Source of the DNA: Nostoc sp. UHCC 0926
GTDB taxonomy: Bacteria > Cyanobacteriota > Cyanobacteriia > Cyanobacteriales > Nostocaceae
Reading direction: 5' to 3'
DNA: 64,000 bases
Assembly: GCF_028623165.1 (NCBI RefSeq)
Contig: NZ_CP117768.1
Span: forward strand, 3,224,001 to 3,288,000
Both the position numbers and the translations under genes were made by a program. Positions within the stretch are counted from its first letter, which is position 1, and the number at the start of each line of letters is the position of its first letter. This document shows positions 47,181 through 55,213 of this stretch, piece by piece. The notes under the pieces are model-generated. The model ran no database searches. It had not been told where the DNA came from and saw nothing but the letters and a program-made list of their open reading frames with translations.

Positions 47181-47969
47181 TTGGACGACAACTATCAAAC
47201 TTACTTAAATCGGTTAGCACGACTGACGCTGCCAGAAGCTTACAGATCCCAAGTCCAGCATATTCAGGAATCTTCTAAATTCCAGCCACATTCTGGGTTG
47301 AGACAAGCAGCGTCCTTTCCTGGCTATACGCTAACTACCCCGCCGGCAGAAGAAGAATCCCAAAACTCTGCTTTCTATGCCAAATTACAGACTTACCAAC
47401 AGGAACTTTTACAGTTGCCTGTAAACCGTAATTTGATTGTACCTGTACCTCCTGCTAGCTTCCATCTGACTTTAGCGGATTTAATTTGGGACAGTGCTTA
47501 CCTTGACGCCTGCGAAAAAAATCCCAATTTTGACGAGGAGTTACACTCTTGTTTAACCGAAATATTTCAGCAATATCAACAATTGATGACAAACAGGAGT
47601 CATCCAATTCAATGGCAAATGCTGGGACTGATACTGATGCCAAGATCTGTAGGTGTTTGTTTAGTACCTCAAGATGAACGCTGCTACGAGGAAATTATTA
47701 AATTTCGTCGAACAATTTATCAAAATCCCAAGTTAATTGCTTTGGGTATTGAGCAGCATTATCACTTCACAGCCCATATTACATTAGCTTATTTTGGGGA
47801 GGTTTCATCTGACTTAGACCGCACAAGTTTCAGCACAATGCTTTCTCAATTGAATGAAGAATGGTTGTTGAATTTGCCAGAATTTTTGATTCATCGCGTC
47901 GAATTGCGAAAGTTTGATAATATGACACGCTATTATCGTGAACCAGACTGGCCAATTTTAAATTTTTGA
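47181..47969 (+). CDS. DUF1868 / 2H phosphoesterase-like protein
   Basis: A 262-residue protein with two HxT/S-x motifs typical of the 2H (2'-5' RNA ligase-like) fold: FHLTLADLIWD and FTAHITLAYFG. This matches DUF1868. The predicted activity is cyclic phosphodiesterase or RNA end processing, not demonstrated for this family. The start is a TTG at 47181 with GAGG about 10 nt upstream; no in-frame ATG precedes it because a TGA lies two codons upstream. An out-of-frame ATG at 47174 is a decoy. It is cytoplasmic. Confidence 0.8.
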   Translation: MDDNYQTYLNRLARLTLPEAYRSQVQHIQESSKFQPHSGLRQAASFPGYTLTTPPAEEESQNSAFYAKLQTYQQELLQLPVNRNLIVPVPPASFHLTLADLIWDSAYLDACEKNPNFDEELHSCLTEIFQQYQQLMTNRSHPIQWQMLGLILMPRSVGVCLVPQDERCYEEIIKFRRTIYQNPKLIALGIEQHYHFTAHITLAYFGEVSSDLDRTSFSTMLSQLNEEWLLNLPEFLIHRVELRKFDNMTRYYREPDWPILNF

Positions 47970-48470
47970 CCTGATCCGCGGATCATCTTCAAAATAAACG
48001 TAAGAATTTAGCATTCAGGAGTCAGGATTTATCAGGAGTTTAGTGTGCTCGGTATATTCATTCATCAAATATTCTCCTGATTCTTTAACTATTCGGACTC
48101 CTGAATTCTAACTTCTGAATTATTGTTTAACATTAAGTAAGTAGGCAAGAATAAATCAAACTATGTTACACAACGTAACATTAATTAAATTGGGTTAACT
48201 TCGATGATAAATCAAGGTTTTAGCGATGTAATGAGATACTTTACTGTGCTAACTAAAAGAGCAAAAGATCCTTTTAAAACATCCTCTAAGATGGTAGCTG
48301 GATTTATAGCATGCTGTACTAACTGAAGTTGCTAGTTATCAAAAAATGCCTATTTTTAAATACACAATTAGAAAACTTAGTATTTAATAATACTAGTAAT
48401 CAATGTTTTTGTCAGATGCTAATACCATCCGAGGCACTAACTAGCAACTTACGTTACTAGTTTTTTTACA
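47970..48470. other. Intergenic region with fold-back element
   Basis: No gene is seen. It starts with a 14-bp palindrome TGATCCGCGGATCA (47972-47985) just after the DUF1868 stop, followed by an inverted-repeat element (48004-48116) and AT-rich DNA. Confidence 0.6.
48004..48116. repeat. MITE-like inverted repeat
   Basis: ATTCAGGAGTC (48014-48024) and GACTCCTGAAT (48096-48106) are perfect inverted copies. Similarity extends outward to about 24 bp with a few mismatches. The interior is ~70 bp and non-coding. Confidence 0.65.
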
Positions 48471-49256
48471 TCAAAATTCTAGTTGTTTATAAACGAGGTA
48501 AATAGCTTCTAAAAATACATCAGGTGTAACAGCTTCTGGTAGCTTTTCTAAATTAATAATAGTTTTAACTTGCTCGGCTAACTTTAGAGATAGTGAAGCT
48601 CTTGCTTTTAATGACATTGCACCACGTCGCTGTAAATACTCACGAATAACAGCAAAATCATCGGGCAACAATTGCGATAAATCGGCAATTTCTACTAACT
48701 GCTGATTGAGTACCTTTGCCTGTTCTGAAATTGTCAATGTTGCAGATGCAGTGGGTGTTTGGGCTTGAATCACAATTGTGCCAGCTGCCAAATCACCCAA
48801 ACGCTTTTCTCGACGGCCCAACATAATTAAAAAAGCGCCAATAAACAAAGTCTCATCAAAAGGTCGGAGTAAGGCACGTAGCGTTGCTTGTTGTAGCCCG
48901 ATGAGTCTACCGTCATCTCGAACCACGCGAATTTTAGCAACCCGTTTACCAGGGGTTTGCCCAAACCATAAGGTTTCAAAAAATACAAAATAGCTGATAT
49001 AAATTACAAAGGCGATAATGAAGAAAATTGCTAAGAACCAAACTCCTAAATTTATGCTATTAGTAAAAAAGTCTTCAATAAAATTTAATAGTTGCGTCGA
49101 TAAGACACTCCAAGTAAAGACAAACAGAAGCAAGGTTACAATCAAGATTGTATAGTCAATCAGCAGTGCCAAAGCTCGATTGCCGATTCCCGCTAAAGTG
49201 AATTCCAACTCTACACTTTCTGGAGTCTGGAATGTGATGCGATTAAAAAAGCGCAT
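48471..49256 (-). CDS. RDD family membrane protein
   Basis: A 261-residue protein. The RDD domain (~15-165) shows GIGNRALALLIDY with the Arg-Asp-type polar residues in the first helix, WFGQTPGKRVAKIRVVRDDG, and LRPFDETLFIGAFLIML. A soluble C-terminal ~90 residues follows (SEQAKVLNQQLVEIADLSQLLPDD), not found in all RDD proteins. There are about four membrane helices. RDD proteins are thought to be transport- or stress-related; the role is not established. It lies 45 bp after the membrane protein at 49302, likely one operon, opposite the SpoIIM-like gene. Confidence 0.87.
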   Translation of the reverse strand: MRFFNRITFQTPESVELEFTLAGIGNRALALLIDYTILIVTLLLFVFTWSVLSTQLLNFIEDFFTNSINLGVWFLAIFFIIAFVIYISYFVFFETLWFGQTPGKRVAKIRVVRDDGRLIGLQQATLRALLRPFDETLFIGAFLIMLGRREKRLGDLAAGTIVIQAQTPTASATLTISEQAKVLNQQLVEIADLSQLLPDDFAVIREYLQRRGAMSLKARASLSLKLAEQVKTIINLEKLPEAVTPDVFLEAIYLVYKQLEF

Positions 49257-49301
49257 ATTTTAACTAGTTGAAAATTAATAGAGTTGAATTAAAATGTTGA
49301 G

Positions 49302-50147
49302 TTAACGAAAATCTTGTGAGGGAGGTTCTCGTAACTGCAAACCTAGACCCTCACGCCGAGTCCGCAAGTCCAAGTATAAAACAGCTTTTAGTGCTTGCCA
49401 GAATGGCATCATTAAAACTCCACCTATTAAGCTGCCGATTAAAGAAATAACATACACAATCCAGTAGATAATAGTACCTTGCTCAAGCTTTATCAGGAAT
49501 AAGCTAGGTATATAGTTTAATACAAACACTAACGGCAGTGTAACAAAAAAAGCAACTAAAACAACGCCCTGAATGCGAAGTACCGAGGCTTTAGTTAACT
49601 CCCAACTTCTAGCAACACTTTCGCTACCATTAATATTTTCCTCAACTGCTAGTGGTACTTCAGCTACTACCCAACGAGAGTAGAACCGGGTTAGTTCTAA
49701 CAGCACAATTACTGTAAAAATTATTACCGATGTAGTTGCGACTATAACGCCTGTACTAGCACCGAATATCCGTCCTAATGCTACTGCCAGCAAGGTAGCC
49801 AAGACACCAGCTGCGAACGCTAGTCCAAAATAAATTAAAAGCATTGATATTCCTACCTGAAAACCAACTCTTAAAAATGACCACAGACGCGGATTAACAT
49901 GGCTGCTGGCAGCTTGGACACTTTCAGGTTGGTAAATCAATTCTCCAAAAGCCAAGCGTGAAATTAGTCCAGAAATGGCTGCATATTTTGCCCAGCCATA
50001 GATTGGAACTATAATCCACAAGTGAGCAATTAAAGCCAGTTTCAGATAAGTCTTCAGATGAGAACGATACAATCGTACCGCAGCACTGACAACATTTCCT
50101 ACACTCAGTGGTTGTATCTGACCGGGAGATCCAAAATTTTCAGACAT
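49302..50147 (-). CDS. Multi-pass membrane protein, cyanobacterial family
   Basis: A 281-residue protein with five or six helices, including LALIAHLWIIVPIYGWAK, ISMLLIYFGLAFAAGVLATLLAVALG, GVIVATTSVIIFTVIVLLEL, GVVLVAFFVTLPLVFVL and a late WIVYVISLIGSLIGGVLM. The C-terminus AVLYLDLRTRREGLGLQL is a family-like tail. I do not know a function. It may work with the RDD protein encoded downstream and the SpoIIM-like protein encoded divergently 80 bp away. Confidence 0.8.
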   Translation of the reverse strand: MSENFGSPGQIQPLSVGNVVSAAVRLYRSHLKTYLKLALIAHLWIIVPIYGWAKYAAISGLISRLAFGELIYQPESVQAASSHVNPRLWSFLRVGFQVGISMLLIYFGLAFAAGVLATLLAVALGRIFGASTGVIVATTSVIIFTVIVLLELTRFYSRWVVAEVPLAVEENINGSESVARSWELTKASVLRIQGVVLVAFFVTLPLVFVLNYIPSLFLIKLEQGTIIYWIVYVISLIGSLIGGVLMMPFWQALKAVLYLDLRTRREGLGLQLREPPSQDFR

Positions 50148-50227
50148 AATGGCAACTTTCCCTTGAAAGTACGGAGATGAATTTGAGGATATCTTAAGCT
50201 AAGTTAAACTCAGTGTTCCCAAAATTC

Positions 50228-51181
50228 ATGAATATTCAACGTTGGATTGCGCGACGAGAACCGAATTGGCAGCGTTTGGATGCCCTATTAAAGCAGATAG
50301 AAAAAAAAGGGCTAAAGTCCCTACAAGCAACAGAAATTAGAGAGTTAGCGAGTTTATATCGTTCAGTAGCAGCAGATTTAGCTCGTGCCCGTACCCAGCA
50401 AATCAGCAATACTTTGATACAAAGTTTACAATCTTTAACAACTCGTGCTTATACGCAGATTTACCAAGGTTCGCGGCGACAGGAATGGCAGGCAATCTTA
50501 GAATTTTACCATTGGGGATTACCATCTGTAGTCCAGAAAACATTTGCATATATTGCTGCTGCAACGGCGCTGTTTCTACTGGGGGCAGTAGTAGCTTGGT
50601 GGTATTCCTGGCAAAATCCTAGCTTTATGTCGTTGATAGTACCTGAAAGTTTGATTACCAAGGTGCGAGATGAGCATAAATTGTGGATGGGGTCAATTGT
50701 TGGCGTTGAACCTCTGGCATCCAGCGGTATCATGATCAATAATCTGTCGGTATCTTTTGGTGCTGCTGCTGGTGGCATCACGGCTGGAGCATACACAGCC
50801 TACTTGATGGTCTTTAATGGCTTATTGATTGGTGCTGTTGGTACTTTGGTGGGTCAAAATAATCTGGCTTATCCTTTTTGGGCGTTTGTGTTTCCGCATG
50901 GTTCTTTGGAATTACCCGCTATCTTTTTTGCTGGGGGTGCAGGATTTTTATTAGCAAGAGCAATTTTATTTCCTGGTAAATATCGCCGTGGTGATGCACT
51001 GAAATTCTATGGTTTTCAAGCAGTGCAGCTAATATTTGGGATTGTACCAATGTTAGTTATTGCTGGTGCGATCGAAGGCTTTTTTTCTCCTAATCCCAGC
51101 GTACCTGAGCCGATTAAATATCTGGCAGGAATAGGATTATTTATACTTTTGGTAATGTATTGTAGCCGCAAGCAAACATGA
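50228..51181 (+). CDS. Stage II sporulation protein M family membrane protein
   Basis: About 317 residues from the ATG at 50228 (MNIQRWIARREPNW); a GTG at 50213 would add five. It has an N-terminal ~110-residue soluble part with EIRELASLYRSVAADLARAR, then about five helices. Among them are ILLxGAVVAWWYSW-like and the SpoIIM segments IMINNLSVSFGAAAGGITAG and FVFPHGSLELPAIFFAGGAG. In non-sporulating bacteria these proteins occur beside RDD, MoxR and DUF58 genes. Here it is divergent from an RDD gene pair, fitting that grouping. The function is unknown. Confidence 0.88.
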   Translation: MNIQRWIARREPNWQRLDALLKQIEKKGLKSLQATEIRELASLYRSVAADLARARTQQISNTLIQSLQSLTTRAYTQIYQGSRRQEWQAILEFYHWGLPSVVQKTFAYIAAATALFLLGAVVAWWYSWQNPSFMSLIVPESLITKVRDEHKLWMGSIVGVEPLASSGIMINNLSVSFGAAAGGITAGAYTAYLMVFNGLLIGAVGTLVGQNNLAYPFWAFVFPHGSLELPAIFFAGGAGFLLARAILFPGKYRRGDALKFYGFQAVQLIFGIVPMLVIAGAIEGFFSPNPSVPEPIKYLAGIGLFILLVMYCSRKQT

Positions 51182-51313
51182 AATAATTTAGGTGGTGGCA
51201 GATTGGTAAATTTAAAAATACTTTAGAATAAGGTAAATACTTTTCAGTTAAGACTTCAGAATTTAGGACTTAACTATGTAAAAAAATTATCATAAGTTGG
51301 AGCTAGGATAATC

Positions 51314-51433
51314 ATGGTACAAACACCAAATAAAATATTGACCCTAGAACAGTTTCTCGAAATTGAGTCCGTTTTATCAGTGCCAGAATTCTATCAGGGG
51401 TTACAGTTAACCGTCGGTAATATTTTTGGGTAG
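51314..51433 (+). pseudogene. Possible remnant of a Uma2-family nuclease gene
   Basis: An ATG opens a 39-residue frame reading MVQTPNKILTLEQFLEI and then VPEFYQG before a stop. This resembles the first ~35 residues of cyanobacterial Uma2 (DUF820) proteins, which normally continue to ~190 residues. The rest is gone. The match is short, so the call is tentative. Confidence 0.5.
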
Positions 51434-51480
51434 TTAAAGGTGACTACGTAACAAAATTATATTTATTTACACCCATCCAC

Positions 51481-51649
51481 TTAAGACTTACGCTCTGTAT
51501 AAATCAATCATGGTATGCATTTACCAAAATAGGTCGTTTCAGGCTTTTATTAATCATTCTTTGATCGTAAATAGACCCGTGCCTCTACGACAGATGTGGT
51601 TTTTAAAATCATTCATATTTTGTCTTTCCTGTCAATGCGTAAGTCCTAA
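51481..51649. repeat. MITE-like element with TTAGGACTTACGC ends
   Basis: TTAAGACTTACGC (51481-51493) and GCGTAAGTCCTAA (51637-51649) are inverted with 12 of 13 matches. The 169-bp element has non-coding contents and the same ends as the element at 10746-10840. Confidence 0.65.
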
Positions 51650-52076
51650 TAAAATTATTTATTCAGAGTAACCGCCTAAAGAGCGGGAACACGCAAAATA
51701 CAGGCATGGGGTCAATCTAAAATCTAAAACCGTTCGACTGAGCGTAGCCGAAGTCCAAAATCCAAAATTGTTTGACTACCTATGAAAGGTATATGATATT
51801 AATATTTTTATTTCGACATAGCTATTTTAAGTCGAACCAACCCGAATCCTTTTAATAGGAAAGGATAGTATATAGGTCAAGGTGCGAAAGGTAGGTATAA
51901 AAAGTCTATAAAAGAGAAATTTTGGGATACAGTCTTAATATAAATACTAACAGTTTATCTGCTGTATAGCTACGTAATTTCCATGAACATCTCCTTTTGG
52001 GAGTAACATAGTCAAACAGCGGCGCTGATTTCTACTGCTTTACTTCGTCAAGTTTTGTTTCACACGTTTTAGGAAT

Positions 52077-52856
52077 ATGAGTAAACTAATTCCAGCCATC
52101 AGAGTCAAAAACTTCAGCTTCTATTACGACACTCAAAAGATAGTTGAAGGCGTGTCAATGGATATTTACCAAAACCAAGTCACGGCAATTATTGGTTCTA
52201 GTGGTTGTGGCAAGTCTACTTTTCTTAAATCGTTAAATCGCATGAGTGAATTAGAAGGAGAAGTGAGAGTTGAAGGAAAAGTAGAATTTTTTGGACAGAG
52301 TATTTATGAGCGTCGTGTCAACATCAATCGCTTACGTCGCCAAGTTAGTATGGTTTTTCCCAAGCCAAATCTTTTTCCCATGAGCGTTTACGATAATGTC
52401 GCCTATGGGGTGAAATTAATTGGATGGCATCCGAAAGTAGAATTAGATGGGATTGTTGAATCTGCCATCAAGGCTGCTGAACTTTGGGATGAGGTGAAAA
52501 ATAAGCTGCACAAATCTGCTTTAGAGCTTTCTGGCGGTCAACAACAAAGATTATGTATTGCCCGTGCTTTAGCAGTCAAACCGAACGTTCTGTTGATGGA
52601 TGAACCTTGTTCAGGTCTTGATCCTGTCGGTAGCATGAAAATTGAACATCTGATCCATAACTTGCGCTCTGAGTTGACAATTGTGATTGTTACTCACAAT
52701 ATGCAGCAAGTTCCTCGCCTATCTGATTTTACGGCTTTCTTTTGTAGTAATGAAAATCGCATTACTCAAATGGTTGAATTTGGTACTACAAATAAAATCT
52801 TTACTAACCCCGTGGATTCTCGCACCCGCGACTACGTTTTCGCCCGCATCAATTGA
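52077..52856 (+). CDS. pstB: Phosphate ABC transporter ATP-binding protein (PstB type), unusual Q-loop
   Basis: A 259-residue ABC ATPase most like PstB. It has Walker A GSSGCGKST (40-48), the PstB-type SLNRMSELEGEVRVEGKV, signature LSGGQQQR (151-158), Walker B LLMDEP (172-177) and the switch His207. The Q-loop reads VFPKPNLFP, with Pro95 where PstB has Gln (VFQKPNPFP). That glutamine normally couples ATP hydrolysis to the permease. pstS, pstC and pstA are absent nearby, so it is an orphan. A good terminator follows (52900-52937). It may be a specialised or regulatory PstB. Confidence 0.85.
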   Translation: MSKLIPAIRVKNFSFYYDTQKIVEGVSMDIYQNQVTAIIGSSGCGKSTFLKSLNRMSELEGEVRVEGKVEFFGQSIYERRVNINRLRRQVSMVFPKPNLFPMSVYDNVAYGVKLIGWHPKVELDGIVESAIKAAELWDEVKNKLHKSALELSGGQQQRLCIARALAVKPNVLLMDEPCSGLDPVGSMKIEHLIHNLRSELTIVIVTHNMQQVPRLSDFTAFFCSNENRITQMVEFGTTNKIFTNPVDSRTRDYVFARIN

Positions 52857-52899
52857 AGTGTTTCTTAAATTCTAGCTATTTAGAGGGCTACGACATAAT

Positions 52900-52945
52900 G
52901 CAAGCATAAATTAAGGTTGAATTTAATTTCTGCTTGCTTTAAGTT
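52900..52945 (+). terminator. Terminator after pstB
   Basis: GCAAGCA (52900-52906) pairs with TGCTTGC (52931-52937), continuing through one mismatch into AAATTAA/TTAATTT, then TTTAAGTTT. The loop is ~8 nt. Confidence 0.65.
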
Positions 52946-53040
52946 TATCTTGTGTTGGGCAATATAAACTGACGTTTACAGTATTTTTTGATACTATATA
53001 CTTAAGAACAGTATTTGCTCTAGACCACCTGAATCAGAAG

Positions 53041-54327
53041 ATGAAATGTCCCCGGTGCGAATCTACTTTATATCGTAAAAATGGTCGTAGGAATGACAAG
53101 CAGAATTACCTCTGCAAAAATTGTGGTAAACAATTTCTTGAGCCTGCATTCCCTCGCTCCCTGGAAAATGACTTGCTTGCTAACAGCAACGGGCATCCTA
53201 AAATATCTATACCTGAAACTAGAGAACTTTCTTTAGTAAAAAACCTATCAGAAGAAAAAGTTACAGAGAAAAGCCTTAGCTCTTTTAGTTTTACATTAGC
53301 TGAAGAACTGCTGCAAACTATATTATCGCCTGATTGGCTAGAATCTGCTGTGTTCAGTCAATTGATCCAAAAATTTCAACAAAAAACTGAAATTCAACAT
53401 CAATTAGAAACAGGAATCTCCCTTCTACTTTTGGATGCGGAAAACTTAAAATTAGATATTAATTCAGAATTATTTTTAGCCAGTATCTGTAAGTATCCTC
53501 TCCAAGTTAAAATGGCATTTGCTAACTGGAGAAATCAAAGTATTGGTAAACAAGATATTGAACTATATAACCGTGGCTATCAACTTGTCCATGTGCCTGA
53601 GGGTAAGGATAGTGCTGATGCAAAAATGATCGCACTTGGTGCTTGTATTTTACGCTCTTATCCCACAGCTAAAGAAATCTTGGTCTGTTCTAGCGATGGA
53701 ATTTTGATCCACCTCTGTAACGAACTCCAAAATCAAGGATTAATTGTCTATTGGGTACGTAGACAAGGACAAAGTTTGCATATAGAAAACCGGAATACTG
53801 GGAAATTAACTCATTATTCCTTATCAATGGCAACAGAAGTTCCATCCTTTGAAAAAGTGGTTGAGCAAATTCAAGATTTAATTAAAAACGAACAAGATTC
53901 AATCAATGCTCGATTACACAGTTTAGCGGCTATTGCTAGTTTATTTCAAGAAAGATGCAATATCAATATCAACTATAATCAAAAGCAGCCACAAATTGAG
54001 GAAATAATTTCTCTTCCAGAGGAGTTATCTACAGAATGTATTCAACAGGAAAAACAAGAAGACTTTGCTAAAATTTCTGATGGAGAAACATTAGATAAAT
54101 TTTTATTGAAAATAATTCAACATCTCCAAATAAATTCTCCCAAAACTAAACTATCTGTGTCCAAGCTAGGTACAGAGATACAGAAAATAACTGGAGAATC
54201 TCCTAATTCAATTATTAAAAAATTAAAGTTAGGTTCTAATTTTACCAAATATCTAGAATCATCTCCCACATTTACATTAAAGGCGAGTGGCAAGGAATAT
54301 GAGGTAACGCCGCTACTCTGCAAGTAA
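53041..54327 (+). CDS. Zinc ribbon - NYN nuclease - LOTUS-like protein
   Basis: A 428-residue protein. Residues 1-34 are a zinc ribbon like IS1-type InsA (C3, C6, C25, C28; KNCGKQF). A PIN-like NYN domain spans ~125-255: strand LLLLDAEN with D132, VPEGKDSADAKMIALG with D190 and D193, and EILVCSSDG with D219, followed by LIVYWVRRQGQ. The C-terminal ~75 residues (LDKFLLKIIQHLQ to VTPLL) resemble an OST-HTH/LOTUS winged-helix fold. NYN domains are RNases and LOTUS domains bind RNA, so an RNA-processing role is inferred. There is no obvious partner gene. It starts ~180 bp after pstB. Confidence 0.78.
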   Translation: MKCPRCESTLYRKNGRRNDKQNYLCKNCGKQFLEPAFPRSLENDLLANSNGHPKISIPETRELSLVKNLSEEKVTEKSLSSFSFTLAEELLQTILSPDWLESAVFSQLIQKFQQKTEIQHQLETGISLLLLDAENLKLDINSELFLASICKYPLQVKMAFANWRNQSIGKQDIELYNRGYQLVHVPEGKDSADAKMIALGACILRSYPTAKEILVCSSDGILIHLCNELQNQGLIVYWVRRQGQSLHIENRNTGKLTHYSLSMATEVPSFEKVVEQIQDLIKNEQDSINARLHSLAAIASLFQERCNININYNQKQPQIEEIISLPEELSTECIQQEKQEDFAKISDGETLDKFLLKIIQHLQINSPKTKLSVSKLGTEIQKITGESPNSIIKKLKLGSNFTKYLESSPTFTLKASGKEYEVTPLLCK

Positions 54328-54402
54328 ATCTGGATATCTACGTACAACCTGAACTGTAATTCAGTATTATGTAAAAAGATGTAAATAAATGTAAATCATA
54401 CG

Positions 54403-55107
54403 ATGCAGGATAAAGTTGTTGTTGTCGTCGGTGCTACTGGTGGTATTGGTTCAGCGTTAACACATAAACTTGCGCCTACCGGAGTCCAGTTGATACTGGC
54501 TGCCAGAGATGCAGTTCGTTTAACAACACTGGCCGCTGATTTACCAGGGCAAGTTTTGACCGTTCCCACCGATATTACTGACCCCCAACAAGTAGATACT
54601 TTGATAAAAAAGACCGTCGCTGAGTTTGGTCAAATCGATATTTTGGTGAATGCAGCTGGTGCTGGTATACTCAAGCCTTACAACAGCCTGGAACCTGCTG
54701 ATTTAGACAAGATGCTAGATGTCAACTTAAAAGGCAGCTTTTACACCACTCAGGCGGCGGCTGAAGAGATGCAAAAGCGCAAGTCTGGTCATATCTGTAA
54801 TCTAGTAGGAATTCTGGGCAAGCATTCGATGGCAATGGCAGCGGCTTATTCTGCTTCTAAGTTTGGTGTTGTCGGTTTCAGTAAATGCATGGCAGAGGAA
54901 CTCAAGCGTTTTGGTATCAAGTTCACGCTATTCTACTTTGGTGGGGTAGATTCTCCTTTCTGGGATAACGTGAACTTAAAAGTAGACCGAAAAAAAATGC
55001 TTAGTCCTGAAACTGCTGCCAATGCAATTTTTTTTGCCCTTTCTGCCGAACCGCAAGCTGTGCCAATGGAAATTAACATTCAACCTGATAGTCATCTGTT
55101 CTTTTAG
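54403..55107 (+). CDS. SDR family oxidoreductase
   Basis: A 234-residue classical short-chain dehydrogenase. It has GATGGIGSAL near the N-terminus for NAD(P), NAAGAGI, the Ser region, and YSASKFG with the catalytic Tyr-xxx-Lys. The substrate is unknown. hppD follows 106 bp later on the same strand; a shared transcript is possible but not shown. Length and features are ordinary. Confidence 0.9.
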   Translation: MQDKVVVVVGATGGIGSALTHKLAPTGVQLILAARDAVRLTTLAADLPGQVLTVPTDITDPQQVDTLIKKTVAEFGQIDILVNAAGAGILKPYNSLEPADLDKMLDVNLKGSFYTTQAAAEEMQKRKSGHICNLVGILGKHSMAMAAAYSASKFGVVGFSKCMAEELKRFGIKFTLFYFGGVDSPFWDNVNLKVDRKKMLSPETAANAIFFALSAEPQAVPMEINIQPDSHLFF

Positions 55108-55213
55108 AGTGGGAGTACGTCTACAGAATTCTTGCCTGGTAAAGACATGAAAATCTAGCAAAAAAGGCAAAATTTACAGACATATAAGCTGTTATGCTTG
55201 ATTTTCAGTATTT

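Larger units (their letters stand above)
51182..52076. other. Intergenic region with a gene remnant and repeats
   Basis: Holds a 39-codon Uma2-like remnant (51314-51433), a MITE-like element (51481-51649) and an AATCCAAAAT/GACTGAGCGTAGCCGAAG repeat patch (51715-51775). The last 300 bp precede pstB; I looked for tandem Pho-box-like octamers and saw no clear set. Confidence 0.6.

Noticed and set aside
51780..52076. Pho-box upstream of pstB
   Set aside because: Looked for tandem PyTTAAPyPy-type octamers at 11-bp spacing and found none clear enough to report.
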